A program made the position numbers and the translations under genes. From Leucogyrophana mollusca (lineage: Eukaryota > Basidiomycota > Agaricomycetes > Boletales): a stretch of DNA of 33,032 bases. The stretch spans positions 1 through 33,032 of the forward strand of contig MU266607.1 of the NCBI GenBank assembly GCA_021014945.1, read 5' to 3'. Below are positions 1-11,339 of this stretch, piece after piece. The first letter of the stretch is position 1. Every line of letters begins with the position of its first letter. The notes beneath the pieces were generated by a model that was not told where the DNA came from, made no database searches, and saw only the letters and a list, made by a program, of their open reading frames with translations.

Positions 1-1393
1 AAGGCCCAGCGTGATGCTTGTCCTGTCTCTGTGCGGCCGTGCTGTGCTCTTTCGACTTACACTATTTACGGACGCTCACCTCTCTCATACGCTACCCTGC
101 ATCCCTGTCCTTACATGACTTATTGTTGTTGTTGTGTTGTCAAGCATATTCCACGTCATGTTGTAGCTAGCATGAATGGGACACCTTGCTGATATGTCAG
201 ACCTCACTGGAATCTCGATGAGAGAAGGCCAGACAAAAAACATTATATTTAAGCACCATCAAAACATAGAAGCGAACAAAACCTGCTCGAAACGAGGCTC
301 TCCATGTTGAGATCGGTTCTAACATGACCGTCGAGAACAGCACCGGCAGAGGGTGCGAACACAACAGCAACGTGTCTGTGGGATGCACTAACATACATGA
401 TCACTAGGCAAGAGGCTCCGTAAACCATATAGTGTGATGCCACGACATATGCAAATACTCCTGTGGGAGGGTCTGAATGAGACACAGGCGAGTCTGTGAA
501 AACCTACCAACTACACAAGAGGTCCTATGAAAACCTCCCGGAGATCTGTCCGATCTGCCCAAGAGGTATGCCACCTGACTGGGAGCCAAGGGGGAAGCCT
601 CCCTGCGGACCTGATCCCTCAGATACATTCCTGCCAACACAAAAACCCTATCTGATATATCGTGGGAACATCCCAAAAGTGCTGCCAAGGGTGTCAGCTT
701 GCCGATTTACACCGGAAAATTCGCATGCTGTGGATTGATTTTGTGTGGCTTTCTGTGCAGTGCAGTTCTTTTCTTGCCGCGCTCAAAATATCAGAGCGCC
801 GTCACGATTGGGGTCACTCAACCTGTCCCAACGTGCCAGTAGATCTGGCTCTGAGGGATGATTGAGGATTCCCGCGGGGATACTTGATATATTTTATCTG
901 GGATAAGGTATGGTCACTTGAATGCCTCACAGCACCCCCATCCTTTCGGCTGAGAGTGCACAGGATATCCGGTGAGTGCTTGTCCAAAAATCCACCATCA
1001 GGGCCCTTCTGATCAGCCTGACAGCCTGGCGACTAGCTGTGTGATTCACTGCCGTGGCATAAAGGGTGTATATAATCGTCAAGACCCAGTAATCGATCAG
1101 CCATCGTGTTCGCTTTTGCAGCCATCGCCACAGTTCGCGCTTCCCACCTTTGCATACCATGGGTGCCGAAAATGCCTGGCCTCTCCACTTAACACGTTCA
1201 CTGTTGCTGTACATCGTTCCGTCATGGAGCAACACCGCCTACGGAGTGGAACATTCTTTCTTCTCGTGCCAGTCATTGCCGTCGTATTTCCAAGGGGTTT
1301 CCTTATGCGCTCTTACGGCCCGCAGTCGTCTCACCTTCCGATGATTGCGCGCTCGTGATCTTGAGTGGACGAGCCAGAAGACACCCTACATAA
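1..1393. other. Left-edge intergenic region, no gene supported
   Basis: No reading frame here has convincing coding character or recognisable protein similarity. It holds a short GTT microsatellite near 122-137 and a TATATAAT-like stretch near 1069-1077. The last 300 bases are presumably the promoter region of the zinc-finger gene that starts at 1394. Open frames on both strands are short and overlap one another, as expected by chance. Confidence 0.6.
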
Positions 1394-2642
1394 ATGGACC
1401 AGTTCTTTCGGTTTCCAGTCACGTCACACCCTCCTCCGTACAACTCTCCCCTAAACATAATTTCTGAACTGGAGTCTCCACAACTCACCTCCACTTCTCT
1501 GACTGGCCCCTCCGGAGGTGGACCTGTTGGCATCCCCTCCACGCCTGCGGTTCGCGGTTACGGCCTCCTGTCAGTCTGTTTAGAGCTTTGAGTTGTCACT
1601 CCCGCTGACATCGTCTCCTCAGGCCTGGAAACTACTTTCCTCCGAACTCGTCACTGTTCAATGTGCGTACCAGACGAGCCTCTCCGGTAGGGTCAATGGG
1701 TGGGGGGGATGTTTAGTATGTTAATGGCCTGTATGATCGGGCATGCTGTCTAATATAGCCACCAGCAATCCTCCAGTTGGTAGGCTTCGCAGCTCGCACT
1801 TGGGTAACGAGGAATCGACAAGCCGCTCGACGAACTATTCATCCCCTCCAAACTTTGCCACCGATCTAAGACCTGTAGCACGTTCCATATACCCGCACGC
1901 GCAAGGGGGGCGCCCGGGGTGGCTCCCACCGTCGCGGACACAGCTGACGTTTGACCACGCGCCTCGTGGATTCACACCTCGCCCCTTAAACGCTCGCCCC
2001 GATCCTATTTACCATTTTCATCCCTACAGGCGCGAAATTGATACCGGTCGTTCCTCACTCCAATCCAAGGTCCATCACAGTCAATACATGCCTTCCGCCT
2101 TCTTGTTACCGAGCTCGATCCCGGGCTCTGCTGCCATTTCGTCCCCTTCCATGGCATCGACATCATCACATTCACCGTCTCAGCCTCCTCTCCCTTTCAC
2201 TCAGCTACCCTCATTTCCGGAGCCTATTCACTCCGCGGAGGGGAGCCAGGCTGCAACTCGCATTGTACAAGGTCTCAGAGAAATATACTTCTACCTGTGC
2301 AAGTGGGGCGAGGCCGGTTCTTTTTGCGACAGGCATTTCGCCAGCGACAAGAGTTCTATCTCCCTTCACTTTAGGGAACGCCACGGCATCACTAATCGCA
2401 CAGAGGCAGTTCGCTGTCTGTGGTTTGGATGTGGTGCGTGGATGCGTGGAGACTGTTTTTCTCGTCACCTTCAGACCCACATCATTGAGTGGAAGTGCTC
2501 AAATTGCGGCAACAAAGTTGCACGTCCAGATGTATTCAGGAAGCATCTGAAGAACCATCCCGGCTGCCTTGGAGCAAGGCCGCGTGAGATGCCTGGCGTC
2601 GGGGCCAACGTGGCCGATGTGAGTGCTAGCATCAGGGGCTGA
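1394..2642 (+). CDS. Three-finger C2H2/C2HC zinc-finger protein, paralogue 1
   Basis: Reconstructed as three exons: 1394-1569, 1623-1715 and 1766-2642 (381 residues). Intron 1 has a GTCAGT donor, intron 2 a GTATGT donor with a CTAAT branch site; both are phase 2. Residues 1-265 are Pro/Ser-rich and low complexity, with an HFHPY motif. Residues about 268-357 hold three fingers: C-x8-C-x13-H-x4-H, C-x4-C-x11-H-x3-H, and C-x2-C-x12-H-x6-C. The finger block matches the paralogues at 4646, 7982, 10223 and 29132 in spacing and in residues such as CxW, SRH and GCxGA. Metal binding is inferred from the Cys/His pattern; a nucleic-acid-binding or regulatory role is a guess. The start is uncertain because a TATA-like CATAAA directly abuts this ATG. 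A GTGAGT right before the stop could be a splice donor to an undetected last exon. Confidence 0.78.
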
Positions 2643-4645
2643 GAGCTTGCTTTAAAGCTGGCGACAGCGCTTGTTTTAGACCATATCCTTGGTGATTGAA
2701 GTTTCCCCTTTGCTTTTTGTACCACTCCTCACTGAATATCGTCGTGTTGTTCAGACAAATCTACTATCCTTTCTCCTTGTTCTTTGCTGTCGTGTGATAT
2801 AGCTTCAAGTTGTATATCTGATATCCCTTCGTTCGCCCGTTTGGCGTGGTTCAGATCGTGGATGGTCCATAATCCACAACAATTGCGTCTGATAGAAGTG
2901 TAATAAGCAGGTGCGACGTGCCGTATACCCATATCAATTACTTAGCAGCGCCTGCTTGAATCTTATACTCAGACCTACAACTCATCAGATTCGGCATGAA
3001 TAAAAGGAATGTTCTTTCAGCCCTGACAGCATCTCCCGTCACGCAAGTACATAGAGTTTATTTTTGATGTTCCCGACCGTCTGTACTGCTATACACACAG
3101 GTTTCATACCCAGCCTCAATACAGTAGACTAGTACACTCCCTCAAGGCCTCATCGACATCATTCGGCCGTGTCATATGTGACCGGCGGGATGCCAGAATG
3201 CAAGTTGATGTGGAACATTCCATTACGGAATTCCAATGCCGACGCGTTCCTCGTCGGAGTCGATGTTCCTTGGCAGCGATCGTCGTACTAGTTCCACCTT
3301 GGCTTCAAATTGTGAGACCGAGGACAGCAGGAGGTGCGTCCCCTTGAGCGTATTTGGTGACGTTGAAGCCGCAAGGATGATTCCTAATGGCGTCATTCCG
3401 AGTTCGGGGACCCCTGCGCAGCGCTCGCACCGATGGTGTGCGTTTCGCGCATAAGGTGGGTTGGTTTCTCAAAGCTGGAGTTTTTTTTTTTATTCGGGTT
3501 CGGATCGCACTCAGGCTGGACCATGTGAGATGGGTTTTAGGGCGCCGCGTAAGTTCGAGCCCTTCGTTGTGGCGCCGCTGACCCCAACTAGCAAGTATCG
3601 CCACAATCGTCACACAGTGAACTGTGGCGAAGTACACATACCGTACTGTGGAATACTGAAGGATTTTATGTTGATAGATTGTGGCCCGTCTGCCGCATGG
3701 AGCGTTGCACCATCAGCAGCACTCCCTCACCATTGTCCCTTCCCCAAGCCATACCGGCTGCGACGAAGATCAACCTTCAGGCGGAGATTTTCCTGCGAAT
3801 TTCGACCAATCGAATCGTCTGTCGTGATCATGGCTGATTGGTGCGTGGAGAGAGTTCTCCTTACTTCTCCCCAACTGTCTAGACGGTGCAAGGAAAATAT
3901 TTACACGCACGCAAGAGCTAATCGAGAAAGTGAGTTGCCTTCCAGTTGTGAATGGGCATATTTTTCGGCTCAGCTGAACGAGAATATTTTAGTCAACTTA
4001 ACGGGTCGGGTGAGTTTCAAGGTTAGCTTTTCGTACCTGAATTCCCAATTGCGCCTGACGCCTACTCGTATATATATAGCGCTTTTGCCTGCTCGGTAAG
4101 CTGCTACTTGTAGCGGGTCAAAAGATGATATTCGAGCAGTCGTACACGCCAAGTCGAGCGGACGCAAGTGGTTTCAGCCAGAATTCTAGATTTCGAGCTG
4201 TGCAGATCGTTCCAGCACTGGAACTGTGGAGCTAATCAGGAGAGCGGGTGCCCACTCGCGGATCGGAGGGTTAACAACATTTTCGGAATGGGTACCCTGT
4301 CAATCTTCCTGTGTTTGCCATGGGGTGGGATGCGGGAATATTCGTGTGATCTGGTCTGTGTGCCATCTGGCACTCAAGGTGTTTGTCACGGATGATAATA
4401 CCATGATGCTGTTTAGCCAGCAGGTATCATGCATAGGATGAACGCGACACCCGACTTTTCGAGATCGGCAGGCACCGGGGTGAGTGACGCTTGCGTAATC
4501 GATCATGCAGAGGTCCAGTGACTGAAAACCTATATAAACTACCACTACTAGGATCCGAGTCAATTTTGCTCAGCGGTTCACACCTCTTATCCCTATCACT
4601 TTATAGCGCTTAACTTTATCCCCCTTCTCTATTCTTTAAGCTCAC
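2643..4645. other. 2 kb spacer between zinc-finger paralogues 1 and 2
   Basis: No gene is supported. The longest plus-strand open stretch (3461-4099) has no ATG at its start, no recognisable domain and a random-looking composition. A poly-T run lies near 3481-3490. The last few hundred bases contain the promoter of the gene at 4646, including a TATATAAA box. Confidence 0.6.
4531..4538 (+). promoter_or_regulatory. TATA box of zinc-finger paralogue 2
   Basis: TATATAAA lies 115 bases before the ATG at 4646 and is followed by a pyrimidine-rich leader. This is the arrangement expected of a fungal TATA promoter, and a similar distance is seen for the paralogue at 29132. Confidence 0.55.
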
Positions 4646-6142
4646 ATGCAATCACCGTTTGGATATGAAGAGGTCGTGAATAGAACCCCACAAGAACGAG
4701 CGCCGTTGAACCTCGTGATGGAGCCGCACTGGATACATCCCCGGAGGCTCAGGCCTTCCAGTTCTGCTTCGTGGGGTCACGATGTCCTGGATCCGTCAGT
4801 AGTATTGCTTCTCCTAGATTTCGCATCATCATGATAGATGCTGATGTCCTTGCAGAGAGATATTGCCTGGCTCGCTTTCGGACCCAGCTCCAAGTCATGA
4901 TCGACCACGGTTTTTGAATAATCCGGCTGGACCCGCCACGGAAGGTCAGCGGTGCGTCAAGTCCTTCCCATGACTGCTTCGCTTCTTCTGATAGAATCAT
5001 GCAGGGATTTAAGTTCTGATGTAGTTCACACACACCCCTTCCCTCCGCCTCCGTATGGGCTTCACCATATATCTTCGCCAACAGCCCCAAACGTGGCTGC
5101 TTCTTACACCTCCTACGCGGACCCTACTTCTTACACCTCTTACGCGGACCGGTCCATTGATAATTGGTTGCACAACACGCATATACCTTCCGCTGGCGTC
5201 CAGGGCGCCGATCACCCGTTAGCCAATCTCTGGATCCAATGGCTTGCTGCCGCCCTGCAAATCGCTTCGAATACCGATGACGCCCGCACTCTTTCTCGGT
5301 CTATCGACTTCAATCAATCAAACATTGTCCCAGGTCCCAGTGTTCACGTCGACGATTCCAGTCATCAAAGTCAACCGCCCGCGCAAGACGTCCTGCATGG
5401 CTTCCAAGCCAATCCCTTGCCACCGACGTATCATACCAACATTCCTCTCCATTCACCGTCTCGCTCTTTTTCTCCCTCTCCCTCGGGCCATCGCTATCAC
5501 CCATATGCCGAGAATGGTCATCCAACACGCCAAAGACCAAGCACTTCCTTTCAAAGATATCGTTCTTCCACACAATATTTGTCACACAGGTCGTTGGTTC
5601 CACCTGATTCCATCTCGCAATCCGCCGCATCCCGCCACTCATACATGCCGTCGTCATCTCATGCCCCTCCTGACCTTTCTCCCGCATCCCCCTACCAGGC
5701 ACTTATGTCTGCTGTACCCCAGGACGACATAACAGAAGTTCGGCGCTCACCTGCAGGGCTCAAGGAGCACTTCGCTTACTGGTGTCAATGGGACTCTGCC
5801 AGCGGTTCAGCATGCCACAGGCTGATCGCCAGCGATCGAAATACTATCTCGCACCACCTGGCGCACTACCACCATGTTCCAAGCAATGTGACGCAGGTCT
5901 CTTGTAGATGGCCCGAATGCAACCAAGAGATGCGAGCAGATAGCATCCCTAGGCATGTCCAGGATCATGCAGGGATCACCTGGAAATGCTCCCGCTGCAA
6001 TGGGAAGCTGACTCGCGGCGACCAGATCAAACAGCACATAGCGAAGTATCCCAGCTGCGAGGGCGCAAAAGGGCTTGAGGTCCCTGGCGTTGGAGCCCTC
6101 CCAGTTGACGTGAGTGTTCGTGCGAGGGGTTCTATAGGTTAA
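4646..6142 (+). CDS. Three-finger C2H2/C2HC zinc-finger protein, paralogue 2
   Basis: Three exons: 4646-4794, 4856-4951 and 5005-6142 (460 residues), both introns phase 2 with GTCAGT and GTGCGT donors. The protein starts MQSP, as does paralogue 3. Exon 2 encodes an LPGSLSDP-type segment that parallels LPGNYFPP of paralogue 1. The long N-terminal part is rich in Ser, Pro, His and Tyr and includes a tandem SYTSYAD repeat and an RYHPYA motif. The finger block, residues about 342-433, reads C-x9-C-x13-H-x4-H, C-x4-C-x11-H-x3-H, C-x2-C-x12-H-x6-C. All zinc ligands are present, so the copy looks functional. The C-terminus VPGVGALPVDVS matches paralogue 1, and the GTGAGT in its DNA may be a donor. 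A possible AATAAA lies just after the stop. Function beyond metal binding is unknown. Confidence 0.82.
5100..5153 (+). repeat. 27-base tandem duplication inside paralogue 2
   Basis: Two adjacent 27-base units (5100-5126 and 5127-5153) differ at a few positions and encode SYTSYADPT and SYTSYADRS. This is an in-frame duplication in the low-complexity N-terminal region. Confidence 0.85.
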
Positions 6143-7981
6143 AAATAAATTACGCATTCTAAAGTAGGTCTTTGTTTTCCCTTGCTATTTTCGTCCTGCC
6201 AATGATGCTCGGTTCACTGCAGAACCCGTATTATACCCCACCTCATCATTTGGAGACATTTTCACGCTTTAACGAACATTTTTATGCTTATGTCTTTACG
6301 CGTACGCTGCATATTATTATCTGTCTATACCCTCTTCATTTTCTTGTTCGTGCAGCACTAGTAAATCATTCATTTTCTTCAACGATCTTGGGCGCGACCT
6401 GTAGCATACTAGACATACCCTCCGTCCCCTCTCCACACCTTCGCCCATATAGGGACCTGTACATTGTAGCATAATATTTCTCTTCCTACGCCCTGAATCT
6501 CAGCCCACAACATCAGCGCTTCAGCGCTGGCCAAATGTTGTCTTATCGTCATTGCGATTGTATGCGAAAAATATCATCCATATCTAGACCAAATCGGGGC
6601 AGTACGACAATGCGTGTGGTCGACTCAATGAGGTGAACGTAAATCACCAGAGGGACAGTTCATCGATTATGAATGCGAGATGAACTATTGGTCCATTTAA
6701 CCCGTGAACTGCATTATGAATGTTGCTCGCCGCCTTCACACCTTGCTTGGGCCAAATTACGCCGAATGAGCCACTGGGATTATAACAGCGGAATCATGGT
6801 GCTGTCTGGCTGACACTCGAGGACTGCGTACTCTGAAGTTCGTGATCGGGTCGGGGGAATACACAGCGCTGGAAATAGAAGTGGAGTGACTGATCCTACC
6901 TTATCGCGCAACAATAGCGCGATCTCTTCCCCTTACTCTGGCTCTTGAGCTCGTGAGCGTTCAGCGATAAGTAACACGATGGCTCCCTGTGCTGACCGAG
7001 CAAAGCGAAGAGTGCAGGGACAACGGATGGCCGGTGCATATACAGTTGCGCCGCGCGGGTGGTGCTGCTTCGTGAGCGTCTCTTCACAGATCGCTGTTGT
7101 GCGAATACGTTTGGCTTCCCTTTCGCGTCGTGCGGAGCGAATCCAGGATTAAGTTCCGGGTTGGATTTCCAACCGGCAACGCCACGGGAGCGAGTGCAGT
7201 GCGTCGGCGCGCAAGTCGACACATCCCCGAATAATTGGATTCGATATATCAGATCCGGAGCAGTCGTCTATATCGACGCCAGCCAGAGGCGCGACCTATC
7301 CTGGGGTATCATGCGGTCAAAATAGTCTTGTTGCCTATTCGGTAAGTCGGGGGCGCGCACGGCCATGACACAGCGCTTTGAGAATTCAATGGACGAAGAT
7401 GCGACAAATCGTTTATGATCGCTGGCTGAAGCGCTGACACACGGTGCCTAAAGGTGAAGGGGCGCGAAAAGGCAGGTTCTGGGGCTTTTTGGGTCACGGA
7501 AGTCTATCGAACGTCGTCCTAATTGGGGAGAGGCGATCCGGCATGCGCTCATTTTCCGAATGTGCCAATATAAGCGCCATCAGCTGGCTGTCTAGGGCTC
7601 TGACTGTGCGGATCAGATCAGTATTCTTAATGGATATTCAGCTGGAACTGTTTTCTCATGTTGAGAGCGGGATGGACTCCTGTTATCGGAGTTCTCTAAC
7701 TGAATGGGAGACTTCAGCGTTATCACGTTCCCTTCGCCCTGAAGCAGTTCCTGTCATCCTGTGTTGCCAACATCGAATCCGACTGTTGGGCCATCAAGTT
7801 CAAATTTCATCTCCGTGAAGATGCAGACAGCAGTGCGAGGTCTCAACTTGATTCTGTAGCTGTGCTTGCGTCCATTCCGTGAACATGTACTGCCGACGTG
7901 GTATTTATACACAGTTATCACTTATATCGGGTGGCTAACCAAATACAACCTACTCGCCTCCACACCCGCTTAAGCATCACG
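6143..7981. other. 1.8 kb spacer between zinc-finger paralogues 2 and 3
   Basis: The first 350 bases are AT- and pyrimidine-rich and probably 3' untranslated sequence of the upstream gene. The rest shows no supported gene. The 16-base string at 7331-7346 resembles 4085-4100 upstream of paralogue 2 (14 of 16 identical). The end of the stretch is the promoter of the gene at 7982. Confidence 0.55.
7902..7909 (+). promoter_or_regulatory. TATA-like element of zinc-finger paralogue 3
   Basis: TATTTATA lies 80 bases before the ATG at 7982, comparable to the TATA elements of the paralogues at 4646 and 29132. Confidence 0.45.
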
Positions 7982-9216
7982 ATGCAGTCACCTTACGACC
8001 AACATAGCGCTTCAAATACGGCACTGCATATGTCATCAGCGGCAAACGATTCGAACTCTGTTCTAATTCATGCGTTACCGAATGATCCAAACCAGCATAC
8101 CGAAGGTGCTGACGAAAGGTGAGTCGGGCTCATCTTCAAAGGACTAATCTTACAAGGTCATGCAGAGGGCTTAGCTTAAATGCTACGGCGTTTGGTTGGC
8201 CAATAAGCCCCCCCCATTACCCGCCCTCGCCGCCAAATCATCACGCTACGTCTGCATCGTACATCCCCCGCGTAGGTGGGTTCGTTCACCCGTCGTACAC
8301 GGGTGGTGTACCCGCTGTCGACTTTGGCCACGCCGCTATGGAGAACACGTCCGCTGGGCCTGAAGCTGTCCCAATATGCTCTTCGAATGTTGCCGGGGAT
8401 AGCCAATCCAATGTCTCGGTCACCAGTGATGCTGCGAGGGGGCCCGATCATCAACATCATTTATCATTACCAGATGTCGTAAATGGACAGCGAACAGATT
8501 TTGTCACGGAGCCGGCAGATCCGACCGAACTCTCTGCACCGATCCCACATCGTTCCACGTCGCGCTCCTCTTCTCGATTAGGACCCCGCTATCACCCGTA
8601 TGCGCACCATTCAGCTCGCCCGCCGTTGAAATCCTCCATCCGTGGGCATCATTCCACCACTGGGACATCATTGTCACCCTTTGGTTTCCTGCCGCCCCCC
8701 GAAGTCCCTCAGTCGCGATCTCAAATACAACATTCGACCTCCAGTCACTCCCCTCTGCCCCCCCATGAACGGGCAAATAGTTCCAGACACGAGCGCTCAA
8801 ATGAAGCAGAACCCCGGACCTCGTCGACAGGACTCAAGAATCATTCCGCTTACAGCTGCAAATGGGACTTAGATGGCGAAACAGCCTGCAACCGTCATTT
8901 CGCCAGCGACAGGAGTTCCATCTCTCGCCACCTCCAGGAATTCCACGGAGTCATCAGCGATGAAGTGGGGACTCCTTGCCGATGCCGATGGCCTGGATGC
9001 AGTCAGGAGTTACAATGGGACAGCATTCCTCGGCACGTCCAGATGCATATCGGAATGAGGTGGGCGTGCAGTAAGTGTGATACCGAGCTATCTCGTCGTG
9101 ATCAGATCACGCAGCATACGGCGCAGAAACCTGGCTGTTCGGGGGCGAAAGCGCGTGAGGTTCATGCTGTTGGTATGCTCAGCATCGATGTGAGCGTTCT
9201 TGCGAAGAATAATTGA
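7982..9216 (+). CDS. Three-finger C2H2/C2HC zinc-finger protein, paralogue 3
   Basis: Two exons: 7982-8118 and 8166-9216 (395 residues). The single 47-base intron has a GTGAGT donor, a TGCAG acceptor and phase 2. The protein starts MQSP like paralogue 2. Exon 2 opens with RGLS, aligning with RDLS at the start of exon 3 of paralogue 2, so the middle exon present in paralogues 1, 2 and 4 is missing here. The N-terminal region is Ser/Pro/His-rich with an RYHPYA motif. Fingers lie at residues about 277-370: C-x9-C-x13-H-x4-H, C-x4-C-x11-H-x3-H, C-x2-C-x12-H-x6-C, all ligands intact. It is closest to paralogue 2 in the fingers (IPRHVQ, RDQI). Nucleic-acid binding is inferred only. Confidence 0.82.
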
Positions 9217-10222
9217 TTGGAAGAGCTATATACCCTGGGCGTCAAAACTCAAATTCAGGTCAATTCTTTCTGCTGCGGCTTTCGTGCTTTTAGCTTTTCC
9301 TTGCAAACTTATTTACCTTCATTATGATTTTTATCCGTATACTTACCACCTCAGATACCCTTCAAGACTAAACGTAATATTTGATCGTTTCTTGTCCCCC
9401 AGCCCAAATCCCCCTCAGTTTGCAGACTTCTAATTATTGTGTATCCTTATATACATACCTCCGCACTTGCCTGTAGCCTGCAACCCCACTCGCAAATATG
9501 TATTCTTGTTTTTTTTTCCGATAATGATGAATGGTAAATGATCATCAACATTCAAGCTGCGTGAAAACATACATAGCGGAGTACACCTCCAAATCCGTTT
9601 TATCGATTGAAGTTACGCATTTTGACTCAGTCACATTACCAAGAGGAGCCGAGAGGCTGATGCGTTTCTTCGCATCCGCACTCACGAACTCATGGCTGGG
9701 ACTTGGACGTCCTCAGATCTGAGTTGTAGTTCTGATCGATCGCATCGTGATCTTGGGTCCATAGATTGTCAAAGCGAGTTTATCTCACGCATATCGTTAG
9801 TTGGAGTACCGGATCTTTCAACGTAAACGTTATGTCCGTGACGCCGAGATATCACCTCATGGCAATGATTCGTCGTTCATGTGCTCACGAGAATTTGAAC
9901 AGACTCGATAAGTACATATGCACTTATCACATCGAGGAGCTATTGCCCAGCTCATCCTAAAGGTGCTTCGTTAGGCGCTACCTCCCCTAAAGTCAGCGCA
10001 GCCCAACTAAGCGCTCAATGCACACCTGGAAAGATGCCAGTGATCATTCGGCCTCACAGCCAGTGGAATGCCGAGTATACAATTCCACGGTAAGCAATAT
10101 TTTTTGCACGTATTCTCCTCCCTCCCCCACCCTTCTTAATGCATGTTGTTATATTTCTTACCCTATGATTTATGACCGTTCATGTGTTCACTTTCTGCCT
10201 TGATCAGCTCTTCGACCAGCCC
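9217..10222. other. 1 kb spacer between zinc-finger paralogues 3 and 4
   Basis: The sequence after 9217 is AT/pyrimidine-rich and probably 3' untranslated. No protein-coding gene is supported. A possible 5' untranslated intron lies just before the next gene, with a GTAAGC donor near 10091 and a GATCAG acceptor near 10207, but it rests on splice motifs alone. Confidence 0.5.
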
Positions 10223-11205
10223 ATGCACAGTCCCTCTTCCGCTCAGCCTGAGGCTGCGATGAGTCCTCGTTCCATCATTACCAGTTACGCTTCTGAAAGC
10301 TATAACCATGACTCTCATTTGCGCGTTGAAATTGCGCGTGGATTGTTCGGCGAACCTAGCACTGCTGCATGGATCGAAACACCATGTGGCGGAGGTGACA
10401 ATAGCGAATTTTTGTCAGTAGTAAATTCTCATTCAGCTGCACCAGTTGTTGAGCTGATTATTGTTGTTCTTGTAGCCTTGAATTCGAAGAAGGGCCTTTC
10501 CTTTCGTCCTCCGCAACCATAACTCCCGGGTCTTTTGCCTCCCCAACCGGCTTATATCCGAACATTGAGCTGTGAGTCAGGAGGGCTCTATTACCTGTCC
10601 CCGGGTTTCTGATAGTAGCGCCGTTCAGACACAAACCACCACTCCTCATGTCCACATACTCTTCTCTCAGCGGAGCTCTTGGGTTCGGTGCAGACTCCTC
10701 GGCTGATTCTTCTCCTCTCACCTCGATTTCCCCTGTGGCGGGCTGGGAGGCCCACCTTAGAAATGGTCCCAGTCATGCCCTGGACACCCCTAGCCCCACC
10801 GATATCAACCTAACCCTGCATAGCGCAATGTACCCCACACCTTCCACAGACGAGGACTTCTATAGATGCCTCTGGAAGGGTTCGCCGTGCGGCAGACTTG
10901 TTGCTGGCAATAGAAGTGCAGTCGCCCATCATCTGCATCATCGTCATGGAGTCAAATTGGACGCCGCCCGCGATGCTTGCCTCTGGGACATGTGCGTTGA
11001 AACAATGAGGAGGGACAGTTTTGCGCGCCACGTCGTAAAGCATCTGGGCATGAAATGGCATTGTTCTGTGTGCGGAAAACCCTTATCGCGTAATGACTCG
11101 ACATTGAGACACGCCGACCATAGCGGAGCCTGTCTAGGGGCCCACGTTGTGGAGATGCGTGGACCAGGGGCGGTCTCAATCCCAACCGACAATGTCGACA
11201 GCTAG
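10223..11205 (+). CDS. Three-finger C2H2/C2HC zinc-finger protein, paralogue 4
   Basis: Three exons: 10223-10413, 10476-10571 and 10629-11205 (287 residues); donors GTCAGTAGT and GTGAGT, both introns phase 2. Exon 2 is 96 bases, the same length and phase as exon 2 of paralogue 2. The chosen start gives MHSP, echoing MQSP of paralogues 2 and 3; an in-frame ATG at 10259 is an alternative. It is the shortest copy, with a reduced N-terminal region and no HPY motif. Fingers at residues about 176-264 read C-x6-C-x13-H-x4-H, C-x4-C-x11-H-x3-H, C-x2-C-x12-H-x6-C, all ligands kept. The C-terminus diverges from copies 1-3 and lacks their GTGAGT string. Function unknown beyond probable zinc binding. Confidence 0.8.
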
Positions 11206-11339
11206 AGGCTTCCCCTAGGAGTTTCGTCTGTTTTCGGAAATCTCATAATATGTTCAAATATGTTGCACCAAATTACAGTATTCACAGAAACAACTCTGAC
11301 TATATGATATCTAGTTTCACGATGTACTACTCTATTTAT

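Noticed and set aside
3461..4099. 212-codon plus-strand open stretch upstream of paralogue 2
   Set aside because: It does not begin at an ATG, has no domain or compositional sign of coding, and runs toward the promoter of the next gene.
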